Source: Osmia lignaria lignaria
Taxonomy: Eukaryota > Arthropoda > Insecta > Hymenoptera > Megachilidae
DNA length: 64,000 bases
Reading direction: 5' to 3'
NCBI RefSeq assembly: GCF_051020975.1
Contig: NC_135041.1
Location: forward strand, 14,458,256 to 14,522,255
Shown piece by piece: positions 27,001 to 39,000 of this stretch. A program made the position numbers and the translations under genes. A model generated the notes under the pieces. It was not told the DNA's origin, ran no database searches, and saw nothing but the letters and a program-made list of their open reading frames with translations. The stretch's first letter is position 1. Each line of letters opens with the position of its first letter.

Positions 27001-30000
27001 TAGATTCAGTGAATAAGATAGAGGAGAATGAAGGGTTCTTAAGAACTTGAAGACTTTGTTAATCCATCTTGCAGATTCTCACGAACACTGAATTACGCTG
27101 AGGTATTGATAGGATTATTTGAGATTTTGATGATAGGTTACAAAGGCTTTTAAGATCCCAACAAGACTTTCTGGAAAGTGCTATGTACATAATAATTTAA
27201 TATCTTCCTTACAGCTTTCGACATCTTCCTAATTTTAATTATTCGTAATCAGACTTATAACAACTTTTCTTTACCATTTTTCATTTCTTCATTTTTTTAA
27301 AATTTAAATTAATTTCCTAGCCACTGATGACCCCCATATCAGTCAAGGTGTTAATAGTATCTCCAATTAGGGCATAGTAATAAATGTGAGAAAAATGTAC
27401 ATGTATAATGAACATACTGTAAATGTATCAATATTAATAATTGATGTTAAACAACGTACGTATACAATGAAACGATTGTAAATGTTAAATTATAGTAAGC
27501 AACGTGAACTATATGTCTCTATTGTATAACACGGTTTTTCCATGAGTAAATTGTTGTACAATTACTTTCTGTTGTAAAATGTTTATGTACATATAGAAAT
27601 TTGTAGCTGTTCATACCTGTACAAATACATTGTGTTTCATAACATTGTCTCTCGTCTGCTACTGATACATAAGACTCATATGTTATGAAACACCCTGTAT
27701 ATCGTAAAAATTAATTAACTATAAACTTGTTAAAATATTTCAACGTAAATCAACGATCCATTTATTGTAATTTTCCTTCGTTTAGATATCGATTCTAATT
27801 AGCACCGATATCGTATGTAAATATTAGCACCATTAAACTTGATTCAATGTGTAATTAGGACGAGCGGTGAATCATGAGAAGAGTAATTGTCCGTTTCATT
27901 ACTAGTCAACAAGATTTTATGTAAACACACGTATGGATCGAGTGCAAGAACCACATTTTACATTGTAAAATACTTAGAAATATTAAAGAAATAAATTATC
28001 CTGAACAGTATGGTGTGTGATTCTGTTCGACAGACAATAGATGTGTATTTTGTATCATTTTCAAACGGTAAGTAATTTTCCTTTTTAACTTTTTAAAATT
28101 GCGACAAGTCTAGCAAAACATTTAGCAAAAAGTGTTAATGATAAATTGGAAAGAATAGCATTGAAAATTTGCCTACGATTTCTGTATCGAACTTTAAAAT
28201 ATAGGGTATACAAACGATTCCAATTTGATAAAAAAGACTGTTCGAAAAAGAAATAAAAATAAAAACCACGCACACCTACTACATATACCTCACAATTGCT
28301 CTCGTTCGACTTATTTCCTTCGCAAAAGTACTTTCTATACAAATGGGAAAGAGTTCCCCAAGGATGATCCTATTCTTACTTTTGAGACCTGTAGCGATAA
28401 CAGAAGTAATCCCACGTGAATAGGGTGCTTTCGAAACCTTGTTTATCCCCTTCAGTTATACAGAAAAAGGCAGTGCTTGCTGTTTCAAAACGACACTTGC
28501 CTTGAATTGAAATTCAATTGCAATTTTTCCCTTTTCTATCTCTCTTACCATTATAAAAATTTGATTGCAGTAACAAGTTAATCTATTTGATAATTTGTAG
28601 ATGGGAAATTGTAAAGCAACAATAACTCGTAATAAGACGTTTTAAGTCAATATTTAAGAATTCTTGCATTTCGGTTAATTAAAGCAATGTTACTAATTTT
28701 GAAAATGCACTTACCTTGGTTTTTGCTGACCCAGTTGGTCCTACCAGCATTAATCCGTGTCGCACCACTGTCGTCTCGTACAATTGGATAACTTTCTTCA
28801 CGAACTCTGTAATTAGAGAAAGGAAATTCAATAATCTATTATCCAGAAGCATTTTGAACGGTCTTCTCGAATCGAATTTGATTACAGAATGAAATTACCG
28901 TACCAAACGGAATTAAACATCTTAAAATACATTTAAATCCTTTGCATAATTACATTCAAATTTGGTAAATAGAATCTATTAAAAATTAGTTAAAAAGTAT
29001 AGAATAAAACTTTACAGAACTATCAGGTGCCAAATCTATTCCTGAAATAGGTGTCACATACTATGAAACACACTGTACAGCCTAATTTGATGATACCTTC
29101 ACCCTTGAAATATGTAACTATACTTGTGTAAACCCACACTGTTTGATGATAAGTTATAACTAATACTTCATACAGAAAACTTGATCATCCTCGGCATTTT
29201 GCACAGTCCACAGATATCTCAGCCACCCTCTACTAACATATCCAGAGAGTAGACAGAAGTTGTCTTCGTTCCACGTATATGTATAAACCTCCTTCGTAAA
29301 CATAAATTCTTGACGAGGATTTCCCTTTATCGAACAGCTCCACATGCTGATCCTACTTACGCATTTCGATACATTATCTAAGCCAGTTCAATTCAATTTT
29401 TTTTTTTTCAGCTACCTACGCGGCACAGACGTCACTTAAACGCTTCTTCAATTACACAATACGATATAAAAGCCGGTATGTTAAACGATCAATAGAGAAT
29501 TCTAAATAAATAATGATAGACAGTTTGTTAATTTCGTACGGGTATGAAACATAGTAGATATCCTAGTTGCGTGCATTGATGCAAATTTACACCTACGAGT
29601 ATTTGCACACTTTTCTCATTGAAACAAATTAAACCCGTTTCTGGGCCAATGGTATCGAACGGTCCGATGATTTTCGTTTCACGTGCACGTGGAATCTGTA
29701 ACGATGCTATTAACGACGAAAAAGTTTAACGTTAAGTGAGACGCCTGAAAGTTCTTTCAAAGGTTCATTACTGAATTTTTATCGGAAAACAATACCTGAA
29801 ATTCTATAAGAGAATATAAAAATTGAGTTTTTTGCGACGGTTTTTACAAAATATAATCGTTGAACTGTTTTTATCACCAGATACGCTTAATACAAATAAA
29901 GTGAATCCAGCTGGAAATTTTGCGCATTTAACATTCTGAGTTCTATCGCGTTCATATCATATCATATAATAATAATAATAATAATAATTCTCACCGTCAA

Positions 30001-33000
30001 TTTCTTCCATACCCATCTTCCTGATCGATGCTCGAATTTCTGCTTCCAAGATTCCATAATCCACATGTTTCTCTTCCAAAAGTGGGAAGAGGTCCGATAC
30101 GATACCTGAAAATTATTTGATTAACGAACGAGAAGGTGTAAAATGAGATAAATCCACTACGTACCATTAAATAATGTCAGATCGTCTTTCAAAAATTTCG
30201 GAACGTTTACATCTCTGAGTGCACGTAAGCAAATCTGTTGTTCGTTCAGATCTTTCTGTTCCCTTTTTAAATTCCCTGCCACTGCTATTACAGTCTTCAC
30301 TGCACGCATTCCGAAGTCGTAATGATCCTGCACAAAAATAAATCCACCTCCTGAAACTCGTAAAATTCTAATTGTTTATCTGTTCTGCAATTCGAATTGT
30401 TGATAGATCAATCTATAGATGAGAAGTAGATAGTGTTAACTGAACGATACGATAAATGCAGTTAAAAGAAGAAAAAAAAGAAAAGGAAAGTTTCGTGGGC
30501 GGAAGCTTGTTATCGAACGTGATTCGTATAAAACATTTCAAGAATGCTTCATATATAATGACCCTACAAGTTTGTGAATAACTTTATCTGAATATTACAC
30601 GTAATTTTTAAAAAGTAATGATCATTACAGGGAGACGTTTTAATTGATTATCATGATGAGTACCCATCAAGCCGTAGTTTGTAAAATATAGTACTACAAT
30701 ATTCTGAAACAAAGGAAAGAAAATGGGAAAAGAAATACCTGTGTGCTCAATTGTTCCGAGCTCAACTTGAAGGTGGTCGTGATCTTCCCTGCCAAGGTTT
30801 TCGCGTCGGTGAAGCCGTAAGAAAACAATGAAATTTCAGCGATCAACGCATAATCTGGTACCATCATAGCTACCGGGCGGAACAAAGCCTTCAAGTTATC
30901 TGGCAGTTCCGTGCGACCAGCATAACCAGGATTCATGGTGATGAAAACAGCACACGATGGCTTTAACACGATTTCATCCCCTTCGAAAACGAATCTGAAA
31001 TATGTACATAACTTCCCATAAAAGAGATTTTGAAATTTAAATCTAGAATCTTTAAAATCTTCACTTTTTTGCATCAAACATTTTCACCTTCTTTTTATTC
31101 GTAGAACGCATTAAAGCAGTTTGATCATTTAATTTGAAAATACTCAAATGCGAAGAAAATATCATATTCTTTGTAGGCGCGGAAATTCATGATCATAAGC
31201 TTTGAAAGGTAAGAGCTTTTCAACCGGAAGCTTTTATAGGTCAGTCTTTTAACTCAGGATCAGGTTTCTATACATTTCACCTTTCAGTGGGAAGACTTTA
31301 CGGTATCGAGGTTCCAAGGCTAAAATTTCTTTAATACCTCAAACGATAGAAACACTTTTCTTTTTTTTTTTTTCTGAGTTTTAGCTTCCAGCATGAAATT
31401 TATCGACGTAAACAAAGGATATTTCAAAGAGAAATACCTAATTGAATCGAAGAGCTTATAATACCTACGTTTCAACGCGCATCTGTTGCGCTTGTTGGAT
31501 CGTCGTAATTTGTTGAGCGATGACGGACAGCACTTCGATGTCGATTCTATTGAACTCGTCGAAGCACGCCCACGCACCTGCGCTAAATTAACGAAATAAT
31601 AATACGTTATCGAAATCGACGTGAAAATATTTTCGTGAAATCGAGCAGAGAAATTATATTATTATACCTGGCAAGACCCTTAAAGAATTTCCCCATGGAC
31701 ATGAAATCAAGCTGATCAGAGCAATTGAAGACGACACACTGAATAGCAAACGCCTTCGCGAGATCCTTGGTTGTTTCCGTTTTCCCAGTTCCCGCTGGGC
31801 CAGCTGGTGCTCCGCCAAATTTCAAATGTAAAGCTCCAGTGAGAGTCAGATAACATCGATCGGTTAACGGAGTAATAACCAATCTTCCAGTATTCCCCAG
31901 ATATTCGTATCTGTGGTAAACGTTAACACAGTTATTGTAATTTTCTACAAGATAAGGTTTAATCTGTCCCTGAACGTTGACACATTAATAGGGGTACATA
32001 GAGGGTTGATGGAAGAGATAGGGATAGGGTCGTAAATTTGGTATGATAATTAGAGGTAAATTTCAAACATCTACATAAACCGTTTCTCAATCTAACTAAT
32101 TGTAAGATAAGGTAGATATGTCATACGTACTAATATCGATGAATTAATGAACAGTGAAATTTCGTTAGTGTTATGATACGTATGTACATATCGAATGTGA
32201 GGAATAAAATTGAAATAAAGATTGAACATATTTTTAAAATATTTTTATCCTGAACAAAAGTTATTCGGAATATGAAAACAAAAGATACACATTTTATTTC
32301 TATGCAAAAGTATTAATTAATCCAGGACTGAAAAATTCGTATAAAACTGAATAAAATTTTCGAATTCTTTGCTTAGGTTTCAATTAATATTACGAATGTC
32401 CTTCTATCTATTTTACAGACTCTAACGAAATAAATGTCGTGACATTGAATTGTGTAAGATCCTTTGTTTGCCAACCCTTTCTAGAGTCACCCTCTTCAGA
32501 CGTCGACAAGGGTGACTAGAACGACATCCATCATGGCGAAGGTGACAAAAGTTTTATCCTTTTAAGAACACAACTCCTTTTTGCAAGAGTTAATGTTTAA
32601 GAAACCGTGCATATTTAATCATGGAGATTGTTTCTTCGAATCGAGAACAACAGCATTTAAGAAACGCAATTTCGAGATGGAATATTTTAACGACTTACCC
32701 GTAAGAAAATTCAGCGTTCACTGCTCGTACCTTCAGCTCGCTATCATCGACCCAATAATATCGCAGCTGTGATATCCAATCGAAATCATTAACGTTTGAA
32801 ACTTTTTCCTCGATCAATCTATGTAGAACATCCCTTGCATGCACCTCAACGGTGATCACAGCTTCTAGCATCAATCTCTGAACATCCGTTTGTGGAGCAC
32901 GCACCAAGTCGCGAAGATCGTCGAGCTATTCGTGAAAGTTATCAAGTTAATACATATTAGCTACGACAACAATATTGTTTCGTATTCTTACATGTTCCAA

Positions 33001-36000
33001 CAACTCCTCGTAATAACCTCGTAAATTATTACGAAGGATACCATTTTCGACGTGTGCTGTCCAGTAGGTTTGACCACAGCAGAGGGTTATTTGACCCGGC
33101 CACATATAAACCCATGTTTTCCTTGAAATCGAATCGATCATACGAAGAGCTTCGCGGATGATCTCTCTAATGGTATTACGCATCACATTCTCCAAATCAC
33201 CCAACCAATATTCCACGCTTCTCACGGGATACATCGAAGGTCGAAATATTACCTCTTCACCCTCTGCTGAATACATTCTCGTGATCTCTAGATCACTCTC
33301 GAATTTCACCTGTTGTATATTCTCGAAACACTTTCTCAGATGGGGTTGTACCGCGTAAACGTTCTTAGCTTGTGCTAAAATTTCCAACAGTTCCTCGTCG
33401 CTGAGGAAGTAGAATCGCGGGAAAACTTTCCTTTTCACTTCCAAGTAATCGGACAGACCTTTCTGTACCATTTCTAGCAAACTTTTACATTCTTGTAGAC
33501 CTTCCAAGAGGTTGCTGTCGGGACATATCTTGATAATCTGTAATTATTTATAATGGCTAGGGAGTAGTGTAACTTTTTAAAAACTTTTTCGAAGAACAAA
33601 TTCTCATATTTCAAGTTTAGTCTACCATCGGCACTAAACTCTTCCAGAGAATTTATTTTTCGCCTTACACCTTGACTTCCAGCGGTCAGGGTCCATAAAT
33701 AATGACAGAAGTGACAAAGATCGAAGACTTCGATAATGTCGCTACTAGAAGAAACTACATAATAGCTGACATAGGATCTTTTTCACAATCGATCTTATGC
33801 TCGCAACACACGATCCTCCCTCTTTTTCAATATTTTCCAATGTTATGAATATTATTAATATAGAAATTGATATTACGTAAGGGTTATCTTTGGCATTTTT
33901 CATGATTCGTCTCCAATTTCTTTCCATGGCGTTGTATCTTCTCGCCTCTACAGGTAATTGGACTGTAATATCCTCCGAAGTGAATATTGGCTCCAAGTAC
34001 ATCCAATCTCTTTACAGAATCCGTGTTATTTAAAAAATAATGTAACTTGTCTCATTACCAAGTTTTTACCTTTGCACCTCTATCCAGAGGATTAACACTT
34101 CTTGCGTCAATTTCAGCTTCTCCTCCCACTCGTTGATTTCGTCTTCAAATACGGTTTTTAAGGGACTGAAAGCAAGTTGCTGCACGTTGAGAATATGGTT
34201 GTCTAAAAGCATCAAGGTTTCTTCGGTAACCTTCATTATGTATGTTCCTAGATAAATCAAAGAAATTTTTCATCATCGCTACTATGTATGTATAGATATA
34301 AGCCGAAAAGACTAAATAGGGTATAGTTTTGTATAGGATGTCGTTTAGGATAACCACCTGTAGCCTTGTAAGGAAGTATCTCCATGACAATTGTTTCCCA
34401 TTCGATGATCATCTTGTTCAGCGTTCGTTCAGTAGCGTATTCTTTGGCCGCAGTGTCAGCTACGGTCTTTACTAGTTCCTCAAATTCTTCAATGCCAAGA
34501 AATAATAAGGTTTTGAACGTCATTGAAGGTGTTAACGCCATTTGTATTCCCGTTTGGGCACTCAATTGATCGAAATGGCGGTCCTTCATTCCCGGATTTC
34601 GTAGAGCTTGTATCAGGCCAATGTAAGGCTTGAACTCGTCTATTTGGTCCCTTATGGTTGTTGCTATTGCCTGTACCTCTTTAATGAAGATAAATGTTTC
34701 ATTATTCCCCGCCTTCTTTTGCAACGATTCATGAATAATAACGTACTCGGGAATTCCTGAAAGGTTCTAACTCCTCGAGTAATCACTCGATACATATCCA
34801 TGACATGAGACTCTATTTGACTACCATCGACATTGATAAGGGGATTATCCATCCATACTTCGTACCATCTCAGCCAGTCTATAAGTTGTAGGGAAAAAAA
34901 TCCTGTTCTAGACCGAAGATACACTGATTCGCAAAGTGTAACACTCGGATATTTTGTTGCTTGCCTGAAGCAGTGACCCATAAACTTCTGTACGGTTCAA
35001 ACTCCCTCATAAGCTTGTGCAAATGCTCAAAAGGAACAACTTTCATGCCGAACAGTTTCTGTCGTTCGTTTAACAGCAAACCCATTTCACGACAATCTGT
35101 CATCCCCTTCCAAACCCGTTTCACGTCCAGTGCAGTCTCGTGTACACGATTGATATCCGTTTGAAGACCAATGTTCGACACATTTCCTACGAGAGTGTCG
35201 ATTCTTTCCAATAGCAACACCTCGTCCTGAATTTGGATCTTGTAGAACTTGTCCTGTTCCTCGACAAATCTTTCATTGGTTTCATCGATCTATCATAATA
35301 AAATAATTTCATATTTCATTTATATTTAATAAGACGATTAATTGAAGAAATTAGAAATCACCTCATTCTCTATCTGAAGCGGAGAACCAATAACTAGCCA
35401 TTTAGCCTCGAAATCTTCGTCAGATAGGTTCCAGTAGAAACTGTCGAGAATATCAAAGTCCAATTTTAATATTTCCATCTTCTCCTGGAGATCTTGAACC
35501 CGTAAAGGTATCGTTTCCATCCAGTCGCGAATTTCAAATATATGCTCGATGCTTTGTGGCACCTCCTTCAATTTATATCTTATTTGCGTGTATTCCTCCA
35601 GGATGTTGTCAACTTCAGCCCGTAGTCTCTCTGTAAACATGACGAGCAACCCGGTTGCACACTCTTCGCGTTTTCCCATGAGAAAATTCTTAAGGGGTCG
35701 CACGTTTACGTTGAAAGGACCAATCGAGATCCTTTTCGGCAAGGTAAAATCAAGATTGGAAATCATTGTTTTATGAAAAGTTATTTCCTCCTTGATCTCC
35801 GCTGTGTTGTGTTCTTCATCCTTGAATTTCCTTCAACATGGAAATGAAATTTAATTTAATTCGCTTGTCCTCGAGAGGATGGTAAAAGATCGAATTATGT
35901 ATTTAGAACGATTCAGCTGTAAGATTTTGTTCGCTGTACTTTGAGAAATGCGTTCAATCGTGTCGAATCATCTGGATCGTTTATTGATATCGATATCATT

Positions 36001-39000
36001 CAAGGAGATATTAGCTGCCGTAAAATTGTAGTATGTATGTACATTGAAACTAACAGACTCGAACAACTGGCCACACTTACTGAATGTACTCTGCAACCTT
36101 CAGATTATAAAAATCCAAGTAAGCTGTATATTCCTTGACGTACGCTTTCAGAATCATAGAACATTTTTGATAAGCTATTTTTAAGCGATCACGAATTTGG
36201 CACACGTATCCCTCGAGCAGGCCAACCGAGCTTAGGAAGAGATCCGGTGGAAACTTTAGCGCCGGAAGTAGAAAAGGATTTATTTGTCTGATCTGATGGC
36301 ACAAAGTAAGTGCATTGTCGTACAGCGTTATAATTGTCTCCTGAGGGCAGAAGGACAGAAGGACATTTATTGTTTCTCATTGATTATCCTTGGAGCGATT
36401 CATTTGATTAAGCCTACCCCAAATTGATCAGGATCAACCGAATAATACGCTTTGTTGCCGTCCATTTGTAGATCGACGGTAAAGATAGGATTATAGACTG
36501 ATTTAAATTGACTGTCAACAAGGTTGTTTCCCCAAATAAATGTTTCTTCAACGTCTAAGAGACACAAGGCTGGACCCTCCAGGGTATTTCCGTATAATGT
36601 GATTGAATTTTCCACCAGAACTCGCAGTGCATACTATAAAAAGTATTTTAAACGTAGATACTTACACGTAGATATACCATAGACGAAATTTAACTCATTA
36701 TGACTATAATAGAGTTAAATGGGTTGATGAACAAAAGCGACTTTATAATGCTATCAAAATGTAACATGCGCGGTAATGAATATTAAAAACTTTTAGAATT
36801 ATCTGAACTTTAAACGTGTTACACGTGTTGTAAGGTACCTATGTAAAAATCAGCACGCTATCGAGCCTACGAAAGTTACATACCTGCATACGGAGAGTAG
36901 TGAGATTCATGAAACGTTTCAATTTCATTACATCGTACACTCCGGGAACTTTCTGTTTCAAGTCGAACCAACCTTTTCCTATATCTCTCAGACACATTCT
37001 CACCGATTGTGCGATCTTCTCCAGCCATGGCTCCTTCAGGTATTTTACGACAGACACGGTACTTTGGGAATGCATCTCTTCAAATTCCGACAGCGTAATC
37101 AGTTTCCCATAATTCACGCCGAAGAGATTCATGGTGGATAACTGAATGCATCTTGCCACGATGCAAGCCATCGCTTGATACACCTCCTCTTGAACGTACA
37201 ATGTCACCCAGTGGATGAATTTCTGAACTTTCTAAATTAAAATCATGGCATTTTGGTCGATATGGTTGCTTTGTAAATTAAATTTGAAAAATGTAATCTG
37301 TACGAGGAAGACTTTATAAATTGCGCAGGGAATTTTAAAATTAAGAACGGTACATCACCATAAAATTTTCCATGCCGGTATCGATCTTCCCCTTATCCGG
37401 CACCCTTATTTCCTCTACGGAAGGCGTCCATGCGATGAATTTAAACATCTCAGGATTCCACTGGATCATTTTCCTCCACATAAGATCGCACATTGTACGT
37501 TGGTAATCCAAAGAAATCTCGTTTATCAACTGAAACAGAGACGAAAGCAATTAGTGAATAATTAACAAGGTGACTCCAGAGACAGGAATAGGGGTACGGT
37601 TCCCTTTCAAAGGAAGATAAAGGAAACAGATGCAAGACACGTAAATCTTCTAACAACAAGAACATTAATTAACAAATGTTCATTTTGTTATTTGCAAAAT
37701 AACTAGGAAATATTTCAGTATAATTTTATTTACATTCCCTTAAATCTTGTAACGTAGAAATTTATTGCCTATATTAAACGCCTTTATCTTCATTTAGTTT
37801 CGAGGTAATTCTCCGTTAATGAAAAACCAACAAGGAACCACTTTATCAAAATTTCCGCGTGGCATATAAATTCCAACGTAAATTTCACGCACTGCTGATA
37901 CTCTTGTTTCCGGAAATTTAATCCGAATCCCGTTTAAAGTTAACCGAACGATAGCTTCCTTTTGTTTTTCATTTAGCGTCAACATGCCATCCATTTGCAT
38001 ACAGTCTAGATAAAAGTTGTATCTGTATCAAAGAAAAATTGAAAGCAAACATTAAAAGTATAATTAACTTCCTTCAGGTACAGACAATTAATGTACACAT
38101 TTGACATTTTATTGAAACTCTTGACACGATTCGATGACATAAAAGTATCCGCAAAATAGTAATTTTAATATTTTTAATAAATATTCGGTTTCTTGTTTGA
38201 TCAAATAATGAGCCAACTAATTAATAACTAATTGCTTGTTCATCAACGAATATTCAATTTTCGGGTAAAATGTTTCTAAACAAGATTTTACGATTTACTA
38301 TATTGAAAATTATTTTATCATTTTGCGGTATGAGAAATAATAGATAATTAGGCATGATTACTTTATAGAAGCATCAGCAATTTTCCTATGTTCGATCGCT
38401 GTTGCCAGCCTTTTGGCAAACACTCTTGGATTTTCAGCGTAAAATCGAATATAAATCCTCGGAAGTAAAAATTTCCTTTTCAGTCCATCCAGTGTCAACA
38501 CCGACCATAATTTATGCTTGTAATCGTAATAGGTAACAGCCGCGTCGTACCATTTGTATAAATGATTTAAAGCTTCGTCATCGATACGAGCGACCTCATC
38601 CGTTTCTCGATATTTTTGCACGAATACTTCGGCTGGTAATGGATAACGAACCCCATCAATAATACTGAGGCTTATCCAGTCCTCGGTTGTTCTATTGAGA
38701 AAAAGACAAATTCATAGACAGGTAGTCATAATGAGACAGTTGTTCTGATTGACGTATATGTTCTGATTGATGAAAAATGAAGGATTTCTCTTTAAGGACA
38801 TGACATTGTAAGAATTGTATTTTAAATCTCATCTTCAACAGATGGAAACGTCGTTTACGAAGCTTGAGAATTTCTCAGAACAGATGAGAAACTGAATACT
38901 TTATTCGATCAATGACGCGTATTATGTTATAGAAAATAAATTTCTTGTGATTTTTACTAACAGTAAGATGGCATCTTGGTCTATTTTAATTAAAAGATCG

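Larger units (their letters stand above)
10196..28714 (-). other. DNAH1: DNAH1 intron 23 hosting two genes on the opposite strand
   Basis: The donor is gtaagt just below 28,715 and the acceptor is ccacacag just above 10,195. The two flanking exons are phase-matched halves of the AAA2 domain. Most other DNAH1 introns are 60-1,500 bp, so this one is an outlier. It contains the plus-strand GPCR at 13,980-23,714 and, within that, the P450 at 17,684-19,365. Confidence 0.92.

Noticed and set aside
31469..31577. Dynein AAA1 exon starting after gcgcag with donor AG|gtatta
   Set aside because: That acceptor breaks the frame, and that donor leaves an in-frame TAG; tttag|CGCAGG and AC|gtaggt give the conserved SAGAWACFDEF.
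34664..34981. Apparent frameshift or pseudogene in the dynein tail
   Set aside because: A 68-bp intron and a GC-AG intron restore a continuous, conserved reading frame.
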